From Pedobacter sp. WC2423 (lineage in GTDB: Bacteria > Bacteroidota > Bacteroidia > Sphingobacteriales > Sphingobacteriaceae), in NCBI RefSeq assembly GCF_040822065.1, contig NZ_CP162005.1, positions 992,001 to 1,056,000 of the forward strand: 64,000 nucleotides of DNA, written 5' to 3'. Position 1 is the first letter of the stretch; each line of letters starts with the position of its first letter. Both the position numbers and the translations under genes were made by a program. Below the pieces are notes generated by a model. It made no database searches. It saw only the letters and a list, made by a program, of their open reading frames with translations, and was not told the DNA's origin. Positions 1 to 8,768 of the stretch are shown here, piece by piece.

Positions 1-135
1 ATAGACCATGTTGGCGTTTATCTTAATCACGGTTTCTTTGTACATGCTTCTACGACACGTGGTGTGATTGTAGATGACTTAAACCTGCCTGCTTATCAGC
101 GTGTTCTGGTCAAAGCAGGTCCTGTAAAAGATTAA
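1..135 (+). CDS. NlpC/P60-family peptidoglycan hydrolase, C-terminal end (partial)
   Basis: The first 44 codons of the window are open from base 1 and end in TAA. They read as the C-terminal part of an NlpC/P60 cysteine peptidase: HVGVYL carries the likely catalytic histidine, followed by the strand FVHAS and a GVIVDDL segment, as in this family just before the C-terminus. The catalytic cysteine and any signal peptide lie upstream of the window. Such enzymes cleave peptide cross-links in peptidoglycan outside the cytoplasm. The family call rests on about 25 conserved residues. Confidence 0.7.
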   Translation: MDHVGVYLNHGFFVHASTTRGVIVDDLNLPAYQRVLVKAGPVKD

Positions 136-155
136 AAAGACATAATATATAATAG

Positions 156-278
156 ATGGAAGACAAGAAATACGAGATATCATTTTGGAATAAGTATAAG
201 AAATTCGCTACTACTGAAATATTAATGTATCTTATTATGATAATTGGTATAGGATTAGGTATTGTTTTTCTTAGCTAA
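156..278 (+). CDS. 40-residue single-pass membrane protein, unknown function
   Basis: A short ATG-initiated frame starts 20 bases after the NlpC/P60 stop. It encodes 40 residues: a charged, aromatic N-terminus (MEDKKYEISFWNKYKKF) and then one hydrophobic helix from about residue 22 to 39 (ILMYLIMIIGIGLGIVFL). The tight spacing suggests co-transcription with the hydrolase. The amphipathic start followed by a clean transmembrane segment is typical of real small membrane proteins. There is no homology evidence here and the function is unknown. Confidence 0.5.
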   Translation: MEDKKYEISFWNKYKKFATTEILMYLIMIIGIGLGIVFLS

Positions 279-324
279 AAATTTGTTTTCTCTGCCAGGG
301 ATTTAAATCGTATCATTGACTACA

Positions 325-435
325 CCATCTGACCCAGTAAAAAAATTAAAAATACTGATGAACCCGACATCATTAAAATAATTGTTAAATCCCGAAGGGT
401 AATAATTATTTTAATGATCAAAGGCTCCATCTGAC
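325..435. repeat. Hairpin element bracketed by CCATCTGAC direct repeats
   Basis: The spacer before the exonuclease gene contains a perfect 15-bp inverted repeat (369-383 and 404-418, ATCATTAAAATAATT). Its 20-base loop carries a small CCCGAAGGG hairpin at 391-399. The structure is flanked by two copies of CCATCTGAC (325-333 and 427-435), each followed by an A-rich run ending in AATTAAA. It may be a structured leader, a terminator-like fold or a small repeat element. It has no poly-T tail on the plus strand. Confidence 0.55.
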
Positions 436-453
436 AAAAAAAAAATTAAATAG

Positions 454-1473
454 ATGAAATTAAATCTAATCCGTCCTCTTGCTTTTTTTGATTTGGAAAC
501 CACAGGAATTAACGTTGGTTCTGATCGTATCGTTGAAATTGCAATATTAAAAGCCATGCCAGATGGATCTGAGCTGGTTAAAACATTACGTATCCACCCG
601 GATATGCCTATTCCTTTGCAATCTTCGCTTATTCATGGAATTTATGATAAGGATATTGCTGATGCGCCTAAATTTAATGAAGTAGCGGCAGAAATTGCTG
701 AATTTATTGGTGATGCGGATCTTGCAGGTTACAATTCTAATCGTTTTGATATTCCTGTATTACTGGAAGAATTTTTACGTGCTGGTGTAGATTTTGACAT
801 GACCGGAAGAAGATTTGTAGATGTACAGAATGTGTTTCATCAGATGGAACAGCGTACTTTGCGTGCGGCTTATAAATTTTACTGTGATCAGGATATTATC
901 AATGCGCACTCCGCAGAAGCAGATATCAAAGCGACTTACCATGTTTTGCTTGCACAGCTTGACCGTTATGAGAATGTAGACTTTGAAGATAAACAGGGGA
1001 ATATTTCGCAACCGGTTAAAAATGATGTAGAGGCACTTCATGCTTTTACAAACATGAATAAACCTGTTGATTTTGCAGGCAGAATGGTTTTCAATGAAAA
1101 TGGGGAAGAGGTGTTTAATTTTGGAAAGCATAAAAATAAAACTGTGGAACAGGTATTTGATACCGAGCCAAGTTATTATGCCTGGATGAAACAGGGAGAT
1201 TTTCCTTTATACACTAAAAAGAAACTGGAAGAGATCTGGACACGCTGGAATAAGAAAAAGGAATTGAGCAGAGCGGCAAAAATCCCTGCAACGCCAAGAC
1301 CAGCTGAAGCAGCTGGTAATCCTGTAAAGCCTAAACCTGCGGCCGCGCAACCAAGACCACAACAAACCGGAGGACAACCAAGACAACCTGCTCCACAACC
1401 TAAAAAGGAAAAACCAGCAGTTAATGTTACTCCGGACATGCTGGAACAATTAAAAATGAAATTCGGTAAATAA
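454..1473 (+). CDS. DnaQ-like DEDDh 3'-5' exonuclease
   Basis: The protein has 339 residues. The N-terminal 170 form a DEDDh exonuclease domain: ExoI is FFDLETTG (D13, E15), ExoII is NSNRFDIP (D99) and ExoIII is AHSAEAD (H152, D157). This fold removes 3' nucleotides, as in the DNA polymerase III epsilon subunit or in RNase T. A second segment at about 215-265 (FNFGKHKNKTVEQV through YYAWM) resembles the short domain often attached to such exonucleases in Bacteroidota. A Pro/Ala/Gln-rich linker (about 283-320) and a short helix (MLEQLKMKF) follow. It is a stand-alone exonuclease rather than part of a polymerase. Its substrate cannot be read from the sequence. Confidence 0.88.
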   Translation: MKLNLIRPLAFFDLETTGINVGSDRIVEIAILKAMPDGSELVKTLRIHPDMPIPLQSSLIHGIYDKDIADAPKFNEVAAEIAEFIGDADLAGYNSNRFDIPVLLEEFLRAGVDFDMTGRRFVDVQNVFHQMEQRTLRAAYKFYCDQDIINAHSAEADIKATYHVLLAQLDRYENVDFEDKQGNISQPVKNDVEALHAFTNMNKPVDFAGRMVFNENGEEVFNFGKHKNKTVEQVFDTEPSYYAWMKQGDFPLYTKKKLEEIWTRWNKKKELSRAAKIPATPRPAEAAGNPVKPKPAAAQPRPQQTGGQPRQPAPQPKKEKPAVNVTPDMLEQLKMKFGK

Positions 1474-1480
1474 GCCAGCA

Positions 1481-1511
1481 AAACCTGCATATGAATATGC
1501 AGGTTTTTTAT
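1481..1511 (+). terminator. Rho-independent terminator after the exonuclease gene
   Basis: A perfect 12-bp stem (AAACCTGCATAT, 1481-1492, pairing with 1495-1506) with a GA loop is followed by a T run. It starts eight bases after the stop codon. Confidence 0.85.
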
Positions 1512-1537
1512 TAAAAGGAAAATAAAATATAGAATCA

Positions 1538-3403
1538 ATGAAAAAAATAACGATGCTCAGTCTATTTAGTATGATAGGTCTGAGCGTTTTTGCGCAACAG
1601 GGTTTGCCGGTCCCAGCGGATATTCAGCAAGCTTATCATAAAGGAACAAGGGCTGTAAATGGGAAACCAGGATTAAAATACTGGCAAAATACAGCTGATT
1701 ATGATCTGAAAGTGGATTTTGATCCTGTATCGGGACTATTAAAAGGTACGGTTGATGTAATTTATAAGAATCAAAGTCCTGATACCCTGAAAGAGGTTTG
1801 GTTTAAATTATATCCAAATTTATATAAGCAGGGCAGCCCGCGTGCAAGTAAGGTTGCAGACAGGGATTTGGGAGAAGGGGTAAAGATTGGTTCGTTATCA
1901 ATTAATGATAAAACGGTTTCTGCAGATGCCCTTCAAATTGATGGAACAAATATGCATACTGCTATTGCTGCACTGGCTCCGGGGAAGAGTATAAAAGTTA
2001 AAATTGCTTATCAATATACGCTGAACAGAGGTTCTCATAATAGAACGGGTATGGTAGATGAGGGTTCTTATTTTGTGGCCTATTTCTTTCCGCGCATTAC
2101 GGTTTACGATGATATAGATGGCTGGAATAAGTATCCTTATCTTGGAGATGCAGAGTTTTATAATGACTTCTGTACTTTCAAAGCGGCGGTTACGGTTCCT
2201 AAAAACTATGTAATCTGGGCAACGGGAGATCTGATGAACGCAAAAAATGTGTTTCAGAAGAAAATTGCTGATAAGTTAGCTTTAGCTGAGCAGGCAGATA
2301 GTGTGGTCAATGTAATCAATGACAATGACCTTGCGACTCAGACTATTACTAAAAATCAGAGTTTTAATACCTGGAAATTTGAAGCAAAAAATGTAACTGA
2401 CTTTGTTTTTGCCACGAGTAACCATTATTTGTGGAAGTCAACAAGTTTAGTTGTTGACCCAAAAACAAATAGAAGAACCCGTGTTGATGCTGCATTTAAT
2501 CCGATTCATAAAGATTATTATGAAGTGATAGATTTTGCACGCAAATCTGTACATGCGATGAGTTATGAGTTCCCGAAATGGCCATATCCTTATGCGCATG
2601 AAACGATCTTTGATGGACTTGATCAAATGGAATATCCAATGATGGTCAATGATAACCCTGTTGAAAAACGGGAAAATTCAATTACGCTGACTATCCATGA
2701 GATTTTTCATACGATGTTCCCTTTTTACATGGGAACCAACGAAACAAAATATGGCTGGATGGACGAAGGATGGGCAACTATAGGGGAGTGGTTAATTTCT
2801 CCGATGATTGACTCAACTATGGTTGATGAATATGGAATACAGCCAACAGCATTTAATTCAGGTAAAAAAGATGACACACCAATCATGACCCTTACGCCGG
2901 ATTTAGTTGGTTCAGGTTCTTTTACCAACTCTTATCCTAAGCCTGCTTTGGGTTATCTGTTTGTGAAGGATTATCTGGGTGATGAGTTGTTTACTAAAGC
3001 ATTGCATAATTATATTACGCAATGGAACGGGAAACACCCAATGCCATTTGATTTCTTTTACAGTATGAATGAAGGTTCTGGTAAAAATATGGACTGGTTC
3101 TGGAACAGATGGTTCTTTGGAGAAGGCGACATCGATTTGGGCATTACCGGAGCAGATAAAACTGCTGATGGTTATGTTTTCAAAATAGAAAATAAAAGTC
3201 TTAAACCTCTGCCTGTTGACCTGACTTTTACTTATGATGATGGTTCTACTGAAAAGGCACATTGGAATATCGGTGTGTGGGAGAAACCTGAATTGAATAT
3301 TTCTCTTCCATTCAAGACCAGTAAAAAAATAAAGAAAGCTGTGCTTGGAAGTACTTATGTACCGGATAAAAACGACTATAATAACATTTTATTTATTAAA
3401 TAA
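1538..3403 (+). CDS. Secreted M1-family (gluzincin) metallopeptidase
   Basis: A signal peptide (MKKITMLSLFSMIGLSVFA) precedes a protein of 621 residues. The zinc site is HEIFH at residues 387-391 with the third ligand E410 in WMDEGW, exactly the HExxH-x18-E spacing of M1 peptidases. The substrate-binding motif is a variant, GLDQMEYPMM, in place of GxMEN. The protein probably acts in the periplasm or outside the cell as an aminopeptidase. It is shorter than ERAP/PepN enzymes and lacks their large C-terminal helical domain, as is usual for Bacteroidota members. It is monocistronic, with a terminator upstream and queG convergent downstream. Confidence 0.9.
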   Translation: MKKITMLSLFSMIGLSVFAQQGLPVPADIQQAYHKGTRAVNGKPGLKYWQNTADYDLKVDFDPVSGLLKGTVDVIYKNQSPDTLKEVWFKLYPNLYKQGSPRASKVADRDLGEGVKIGSLSINDKTVSADALQIDGTNMHTAIAALAPGKSIKVKIAYQYTLNRGSHNRTGMVDEGSYFVAYFFPRITVYDDIDGWNKYPYLGDAEFYNDFCTFKAAVTVPKNYVIWATGDLMNAKNVFQKKIADKLALAEQADSVVNVINDNDLATQTITKNQSFNTWKFEAKNVTDFVFATSNHYLWKSTSLVVDPKTNRRTRVDAAFNPIHKDYYEVIDFARKSVHAMSYEFPKWPYPYAHETIFDGLDQMEYPMMVNDNPVEKRENSITLTIHEIFHTMFPFYMGTNETKYGWMDEGWATIGEWLISPMIDSTMVDEYGIQPTAFNSGKKDDTPIMTLTPDLVGSGSFTNSYPKPALGYLFVKDYLGDELFTKALHNYITQWNGKHPMPFDFFYSMNEGSGKNMDWFWNRWFFGEGDIDLGITGADKTADGYVFKIENKSLKPLPVDLTFTYDDGSTEKAHWNIGVWEKPELNISLPFKTSKKIKKAVLGSTYVPDKNDYNNILFIK

Positions 3404-3422
3404 GCTCATTTGAGCTCAATTC

Positions 3423-4370
3423 TTAACTTTCATCAGGAATTTGCCTGATGAAATCAATATTGCGGGTTAAGCCTTTAAACTTAGTCCGCTTTACTGCCGA
3501 ATTCTTAAAGATCTGTTTAAATACATCTTCGGTAATATCCAGCCAGTCTTCTTTTTTCATAGTCAGCAAATTCTCGTTAGGCTTGAATTGTGGTTCGGTA
3601 TGCGGAACTGAAAATCTGTTCCAGGGACAAACATCCTGACAAATATCACAGCCAAACATCCAGTTCTCCATTTTATTATCAAAGCTTTTAGGAATTTCTT
3701 CTCTGAGCTCAATGGTAAGGTAAGAGATGCATTTGGTCGCATCAATAATAAAAGGGGATAAGATCGCGTCTGTTGGGCAGGCATCTATACATTTGGTACA
3801 GGTACCACAGTGGTCAGTGGCAAAAGGTTCATCATAAGCCAGGTCAAGATCAATAATCAGCTCTGCGAGAAAGAAGAATGAGCCACTTTTTTTGCTGATG
3901 ATATTGCTGTTTTTACCAATCCAGCCAATTCCTGCACGTTTAGCCCAGGCTCTGTCCAGTACGGGTGCGGAATCAACGAAAGCTCTTCCGCTTACTTCAC
4001 CTATGTTTTCCTGAATAAAGCTGAGCAGTAAGAATAATTTATCTTTAATTACGGCGTGATAATCTGCTCCGTAGGCATACTTTGAGATTTTTGGTGCATT
4101 GGGGTCTGTTTGCTGCTCTTGCGGAAAGTAGTTTAAAGTCAGAGAGATGACGGATTTTGCATCATCAACTAATAGTGTAGGGTTCAACCTCTTGTCAAAG
4201 TGATTCTCCATATAACTCATTTGTCCGTGACGGTTATCTTTGAGCCATTTTTCCAATCTCGGAGCTTCTTCTTCAAGAAAGCCTGCTTTTGCAATACCGC
4301 ACTGCATAAAGCCCAGTCTGATGGCTTCATCTTTAATGAGCTGGCTGTATTTTGCAGGGTTGTTGTACAT
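3423..4370 (-). CDS. queG: Epoxyqueuosine reductase QueG
   Basis: The protein has 315 residues with two [4Fe-4S] cluster motifs, [12 protein letters not shown] (188-199) and [10 protein letters not shown] (241-250), and the conserved core [13 protein letters not shown] around 142-154. QueG is the cobalamin-dependent enzyme that reduces epoxyqueuosine to queuosine in the wobble base of tRNAs with GUN anticodons. The length matches short QueG forms that lack the extra C-terminal repeats of the E. coli enzyme. The gene is convergent with the M1 peptidase, and only 19 bases separate the stop codons. Confidence 0.95.
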   Translation of the reverse strand: MYNNPAKYSQLIKDEAIRLGFMQCGIAKAGFLEEEAPRLEKWLKDNRHGQMSYMENHFDKRLNPTLLVDDAKSVISLTLNYFPQEQQTDPNAPKISKYAYGADYHAVIKDKLFLLLSFIQENIGEVSGRAFVDSAPVLDRAWAKRAGIGWIGKNSNIISKKSGSFFFLAELIIDLDLAYDEPFATDHCGTCTKCIDACPTDAILSPFIIDATKCISYLTIELREEIPKSFDNKMENWMFGCDICQDVCPWNRFSVPHTEPQFKPNENLLTMKKEDWLDITEDVFKQIFKNSAVKRTKFKGLTRNIDFIRQIPDES

Positions 4371-4518
4371 TTCTGTTTACGAAGGTACGCATCTGTTATT
4401 TATAATAAAATTGATGTTTCTTGGTGTTTGATATTCAGGAGTTGTTTTGTGTCAGATGACCCTATGAAATGAACTTTTTAAGCCATAAGTTGGTGCAATA
4501 AAAAATATAAAGGAGAAA

Positions 4519-4592
4519 GCTGAAAATCCTTAAAAGAGTAGGTATTAATTAAAGTTTTTGATGCTTTTTGATGAATAAAAGTATTATTGATT
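4519..4592 (+). promoter_or_regulatory. Conserved leader shared with the paralogue at 34.9 kb
   Basis: The 74 bases before this ATG are strikingly similar to those before the paralogous gene at 34934. Shared blocks are GAAAA, CCTTAAA, GAGTAGG, ATTAAAG and CTTTTTGATGAATAAAAG. It contains the tandem 9-mer TTTTTGATG (twice, 10-base period), of which the second copy is exact in both leaders. An ATG in the conserved block (4571) opens a nine-codon frame (MNKSIIDYG) that overlaps the main start out of frame. Whether this is a promoter, a translational enhancer or an RNA element cannot be decided from two copies. Confidence 0.7.
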
Positions 4593-4856
4593 ATGGCTAA
4601 TTCCTGGTATGCTTATTTAGGGGGAGATGTGACTTTGGTTTCAAGTTACAGAAGAACAAATGTAGAATTACCATCGTTAAAAGATGGTAACACATTGTCT
4701 GCGGTTTATTTACCTGATGTTGAAGATGAAGATGGAAACGTATGTAGTGTCTATCCTGCTTATATTCCTTCTGATGCATTGGATTATATTGCAGAAGCAC
4801 TGATAACTGGCCGGTCACTGTCTTTAGATAGTCAGCCTTATGTTTGTTTAAGGTAA
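4593..4856 (+). CDS. 87-residue protein of an unrecognised family (WYAY motif), paralogue 1
   Basis: I do not recognise this family. The start at ATG 4593 is chosen over an upstream TTG because it aligns with the start of the paralogue at 34934 and with its conserved leader. The protein opens with MANSWYAY and shares with the paralogue WYAY-x-G, a following L-x-SY, a central G-(x)4-A(V/I)Y-x-P, a DYIA/NYIA helix and a YV near the C-terminus. There is no signal peptide or transmembrane helix, and the composition is acidic and aromatic, so it is probably a small soluble cytoplasmic domain. It stands alone between queG (divergent) and a small membrane protein. Confidence 0.72.
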   Translation: MANSWYAYLGGDVTLVSSYRRTNVELPSLKDGNTLSAVYLPDVEDEDGNVCSVYPAYIPSDALDYIAEALITGRSLSLDSQPYVCLR

Positions 4857-4982
4857 ACTGTTGCTGAAAGAATACAGCCGGAAAATAGTGTCTCCTGCTT
4901 TGAAGGAAACTTTTGAGTCCTTTCGTTGTTATCTATGTATCAACTAAATTAATTGTCTGAAATTAACTTAACACTGTCAATC

Positions 4983-5192
4983 ATGGAAAATACTGAATCT
5001 GAATTCAAAGAGAACCCGGAAAACAAACCTAAAGAAGTAGAGACTGATTATCCAAAACATCAGGATGACCCGGGACCATCACCACAGGCTGTAAACGAGG
5101 ATAACGATAAAGGAGCAGGACCGGTAATTAAATGGGGGGTACCCATTATTATACTGCTCCTGCTCATTTATTGGTTGTTCTTAAGAAAATAA
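4983..5192 (+). CDS. Small charged protein with a C-terminal membrane anchor
   Basis: The ATG at 4983 is preferred to an in-frame TTG ten codons upstream, giving 69 residues. The first 40 or so are very acidic and rich in Pro, Glu, Asp and Asn (disordered). Then comes one strong transmembrane segment (VIKWGVPIIILLLLIYWLFL) ending in RK. This is a tail-anchored arrangement with a disordered cytoplasmic domain. Function is unknown. It is convergent with the GNAT-nitrilase gene, with only 7 bases between the stops. Confidence 0.6.
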   Translation: MENTESEFKENPENKPKEVETDYPKHQDDPGPSPQAVNEDNDKGAGPVIKWGVPIIILLLLIYWLFLRK

Positions 5193-5199
5193 TCCTTTA

Positions 5200-6708
5200 T
5201 TATTTAAGGAGTTTAACTTCATAAAGATCAGTACGGCGGTCTTTCAATATTTTAACCGTACCAAAATGGTGCAATTCATCTAGTAAATGCAGGTCTACGT
5301 CCACAACAAGCATCATTTCTGTGTTTGGCGTAGTTTCTGCTTTTACTGCATTTGTTGGAAAAGCAAAATCTGAAGGTGTAAATACCGCAGATTGTGCAAA
5401 CTGTATATCCATGTTATTCACCTTTGGAAGGTTACCTACACAACCGGCTATAGCTACATAACATTCGTTCTCTATGGCTCTGGCCTGGGCACATCTTCTT
5501 ACCCTGGTGTAACCATTTTGTGTATCAGTCAGGAAAGGGACGAATAGTATCTGCATTCCCTGATCGGCATAAATTCTGCTTAATTCCGGGAATTCAACAT
5601 CATAACAGATCAGGATACCGATTTTACCACAATCTGTATCAAATACCTGGATTTTATCACCTCCAACCATGCCATAATATTTCAGTTCGTTTGGCGTAAT
5701 ATGAATCTTTCTGTATTCCTCAGTTTTTCCGCTTCTATGGCACAGATAAGTAGCGTTATACAACTTATTGTTCTCTAAAATTGGCATACTGCCCGAAATA
5801 ACATTCACATTGTAAGAAACGGCATAACTCTGGATTTTCTCTACAATTTCCGGAGTAAGCTCAGCTAGCTTACGCATAGCTTCCATTTCTGGTAAATGAT
5901 TATAGGGTTGTAGTAACGGGGTATTGAACAGTTCAGGAAACATGATGAAATCAGATTTGTAACCACTTACAGCGTCTACAAAAAACTCCACCTGTTCATA
6001 AAAAGCATCCATATCCGGGAAAAGCCTCATTTGCCATTGTACCAATCCAATTCTGATTGTTTTAGCAGAACGTGCTGAAGCATCCACACCTTGATAATAG
6101 ATATTGTTCCATTCAATTAAAGTAGCGAATTCTTTAGATTCATGATCTCCGGGGAGATAATTCTTTAATACTTTTCTGACGTGAAAGTCATTGGATATCT
6201 GGAAAGTAAGGGTAGGATCATAAATCTCTTTAGCCTTAACTTTATCTATATACTGTCTTGGGCTTAATTGATCTGCATATTCATGGTAACCCGGTATACG
6301 GCCACCTGCAATGATACTTTTTAAATTAAGACTTTCACAAAGTTCTTTTCTGGCTTCATATAACCTGCGGCCTAATCTCAATCCTCTGTATTCGGGAGAA
6401 ACAAAAATCTCGATACCGTATAAGGTGTCGCCATTAGGATCATGTGTAGAAAAAGTATAAGCACCCGTTATCATTTGATAAGTGTGTTTATCACCATATT
6501 CATCATAATTTACGATCAATGCCAGTGAACATGCAACTACTTTATCATCTACAGCGATGCAGAGCTGGCCTTCAGGAAATAGTTTGAGTAATTTGGCAAT
6601 GGTTTGTTTACTCCATATTTGTCCACCGAGGGTATCATATGCCTGTAACATTGACTCTTTCAGGTCGTCATAATCTTCCAGGGTCAGTTTTCTTGTTTCA
6701 ATATTCAT
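5200..6708 (-). CDS. GNAT acetyltransferase / carbon-nitrogen hydrolase fusion
   Basis: The 502-residue protein joins two enzymes. Residues about 1-205 are a GNAT domain: the acetyl-CoA loop region EYRGLRLGRRLYEARK is clear. Residues about 220-490 are a nitrilase-superfamily domain with the Glu-Lys-Cys triad in FPELFN, YRKIHI and LICYDVEFPE. Such fusions are known in Bacteroidota and Proteobacteria and are usually annotated as bifunctional; their substrate is unknown. The nitrilase half resembles amidases acting on omega-amides or carbamoyl compounds. The gene is transcribed alone. Confidence 0.88.
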   Translation of the reverse strand: MNIETRKLTLEDYDDLKESMLQAYDTLGGQIWSKQTIAKLLKLFPEGQLCIAVDDKVVACSLALIVNYDEYGDKHTYQMITGAYTFSTHDPNGDTLYGIEIFVSPEYRGLRLGRRLYEARKELCESLNLKSIIAGGRIPGYHEYADQLSPRQYIDKVKAKEIYDPTLTFQISNDFHVRKVLKNYLPGDHESKEFATLIEWNNIYYQGVDASARSAKTIRIGLVQWQMRLFPDMDAFYEQVEFFVDAVSGYKSDFIMFPELFNTPLLQPYNHLPEMEAMRKLAELTPEIVEKIQSYAVSYNVNVISGSMPILENNKLYNATYLCHRSGKTEEYRKIHITPNELKYYGMVGGDKIQVFDTDCGKIGILICYDVEFPELSRIYADQGMQILFVPFLTDTQNGYTRVRRCAQARAIENECYVAIAGCVGNLPKVNNMDIQFAQSAVFTPSDFAFPTNAVKAETTPNTEMMLVVDVDLHLLDELHHFGTVKILKDRRTDLYEVKLLK

Positions 6709-6836
6709 GTGCGTTATTTTAGTATAGCCAGTGATTGCTTATCAATAGTCATTAAAACTTTATAAACAATAACTGGCATGAAAGGTATTTAATATAGCTG
6801 TTGCTACACATAAATGATGCCTCAAAAATATTTTTC

Positions 6837-7859
6837 TTAAAATAACTTACCAGACTGTGCCTGATATTGTCTTTTAAGGTGTTTGTATGCAGCTTCTGTA
6901 ACTTCTCTACCGCGCGAAGTACGCATCATATAACCTTCCTGAATCAGGAAAGGCTCATATACTTCTTCGATTGTTCCTTCGTCTTCACCAACAGCAGTCG
7001 CAATGGTTTTTAAGCCAACGGGGCCACCTTTAAATTTATCGATAATGGTTAGCAGGATTTTATTGTCCATTTCATCGAGCCCGTGTTCATCCACATTTAA
7101 AGCTGTTAGTGCATATTTCGCAATAGCGGTATCAATTGTACCATTCCCTTTGATCTGTGCAAAATCTCTTGTCCTTCTTAACAAAGCATTCGCGATCCTT
7201 GGTGTACCGCGGCTGCGTCTTGCAATTTCATAAGCACCTTCTTCTGTAATCGGTGTTTTAAGAATTTCTGAAGAGCGCAGTACTATGGTTGTCAGTAATT
7301 TAGCGTCATAATAAGCTAGTCTGGAATTGATACCAAACCTTGCCCTTAAGGGTGCTGTTAACAAACCCGAACGGGTAGTGGCACCAACCAGCGTAAACGG
7401 GTTCAATGTAATCTGAACAGAACGGGCATTAGGCCCGCTTTCCAGCATAATGTCAATTTTGAAATCTTCCATAGCAGAATACAAATATTCTTCTACCAGA
7501 GGGCTTAAACGGTGTATTTCGTCAATAAAAAGGATATCTCCGGTTTCCAGGTTTGTTAAAAGTCCTGCCAGATCTCCTGGTTTATCCAGTACCGGGCCGG
7601 AAGTCACCTTAATACCAACGCCCATTTCATTGGCGATAATATAAGAAAGCGTGGTTTTTCCTAATCCCGGGGGGCCGTGAAGTAATACATGGTCTAAAGG
7701 TTCGCCGCGCAGTTTAGCTGCTTTAACGAAAATCTTCAGGTTCTCCATGATTTTTTCCTGACCGGTAAAATCTTCAAAAGCCTGGGGACGCAGTACTTTC
7801 TCTATGTCCCTTTCCATGGGAGACAGACTTTCTGAAGAGGGATCGAGGTTTTCGTTCAT
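6837..7859 (-). CDS. ruvB: Holliday junction branch-migration helicase RuvB
   Basis: The 340-residue AAA+ ATPase has the Walker A motif GPPGLGKT (62-69), Walker B FIDEIH (111-116), sensor and arginine-finger regions ([18 protein letters not shown]) and a C-terminal winged helix. RuvB forms the hexameric motor that, with RuvA, drives branch migration of Holliday junctions before RuvC cleavage. Length and motifs are canonical. The gene lies 9 bases downstream of the dehydrogenase gene on the same strand, so the two may be co-transcribed. Confidence 0.97.
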   Translation of the reverse strand: MNENLDPSSESLSPMERDIEKVLRPQAFEDFTGQEKIMENLKIFVKAAKLRGEPLDHVLLHGPPGLGKTTLSYIIANEMGVGIKVTSGPVLDKPGDLAGLLTNLETGDILFIDEIHRLSPLVEEYLYSAMEDFKIDIMLESGPNARSVQITLNPFTLVGATTRSGLLTAPLRARFGINSRLAYYDAKLLTTIVLRSSEILKTPITEEGAYEIARRSRGTPRIANALLRRTRDFAQIKGNGTIDTAIAKYALTALNVDEHGLDEMDNKILLTIIDKFKGGPVGLKTIATAVGEDEGTIEEVYEPFLIQEGYMMRTSRGREVTEAAYKHLKRQYQAQSGKLF

Positions 7860-7868
7860 GTGGTAAAG

Positions 7869-8759
7869 TTAAGATAAAAACTTAGCTGCTGGTTTCGCCT
7901 CTTTGACGCCCGCACTGTAATCATAAAATCCTTCTCCGGATTTAACTCCTTTTTTGCCTGCCATAACCATATTCACTAAAAGTGGGCATGGTGCATATTT
8001 AGGATTGCCAAATCCTTTGTGCAATACATTCATAATAGCCAGACAGACATCGAGTCCGATAAAGTCTGCTAATTGCAGTGGCCCCATTGGATGAGCCATA
8101 CCTAGTTTCATCACAGTATCGATCTCTGAAACACCGGCAACACCTTCAAATAAAGTGTAAATAGCTTCATTGATCATTGGCATTAAAATACGGTTTGCTA
8201 CAAATCCAGGATAATCATTTACTTCAACAGGAACTTTACCTAATTTTTCTGATAAACTCATTACCAGTGAAGTAGTCTCATCTGAGGTTGCATATCCACG
8301 AATTACTTCTACCAATTTCATCACTGGTACGGGATTCATAAAGTGCATGCCAATGACGTTTTCTCCCTTGGTTGTTACTGAGGCAATATGAGTAATTGAA
8401 ATGGAAGAGGTATTACTGGCTAATATGGCTCCTGGTTTTACATAAGCATCAAGATCTCTGAAGATCTTCAGCTTAAGCTCCAGATTCTCTGTAGCGGCTT
8501 CAACGACAAGGTCAGCATTGGCAACACCCGATTTTAAATCTGTAAAGGTGGTTATATTCTTTAATGTTGTTGCTTTATCTTCTTCAGTTATGGTTCCTTT
8601 AGTAGCTTGTCTGTCAAGGTTTTTACTGATCGTATTTAATCCTTTGTTTAAGGCTTCCTGATTAATGTCAACCAGGTTAACCTGGTAGCCAAATTGGGCA
8701 AAAGTATGCGCTATACCATTTCCCATGGTACCAGATCCTATTACTGCTATTTTAGTCAT
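7869..8759 (-). CDS. 3-hydroxyacyl-CoA (3-hydroxybutyryl-CoA) dehydrogenase
   Basis: The protein has 296 residues. An N-terminal Rossmann fold starts with VIGSGTMGNGIA (the GxGxxG is G8-G13), and the HMNP-type catalytic segment appears as GMHFMNPVPVMKLVEVI. The C-terminal dimerisation domain contains the conserved DYPGFVANR and HPMGPLQLADFIGLD segments. It oxidises or reduces the 3-hydroxyacyl-CoA/3-ketoacyl-CoA pair with NAD(P)H. No other beta-oxidation gene is adjacent, so catabolic and butyryl-CoA-forming roles cannot be told apart. Confidence 0.92.
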   Translation of the reverse strand: MTKIAVIGSGTMGNGIAHTFAQFGYQVNLVDINQEALNKGLNTISKNLDRQATKGTITEEDKATTLKNITTFTDLKSGVANADLVVEAATENLELKLKIFRDLDAYVKPGAILASNTSSISITHIASVTTKGENVIGMHFMNPVPVMKLVEVIRGYATSDETTSLVMSLSEKLGKVPVEVNDYPGFVANRILMPMINEAIYTLFEGVAGVSEIDTVMKLGMAHPMGPLQLADFIGLDVCLAIMNVLHKGFGNPKYAPCPLLVNMVMAGKKGVKSGEGFYDYSAGVKEAKPAAKFLS

Positions 8760-8768
8760 TTTTTATGT

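Noticed and set aside
1176..1538. Gly/Cys/Leu-rich 120-codon minus-strand frame
   Set aside because: Antisense shadow of the Pro/Ala-rich tail of the exonuclease; its composition is an artefact of the complementary codons.
3404..3422. Small dyad GCTCA-TT-TGAGC between the M1 peptidase and queG stops
   Set aside because: Only five base pairs and no strong T run, so it is too weak to call a terminator.
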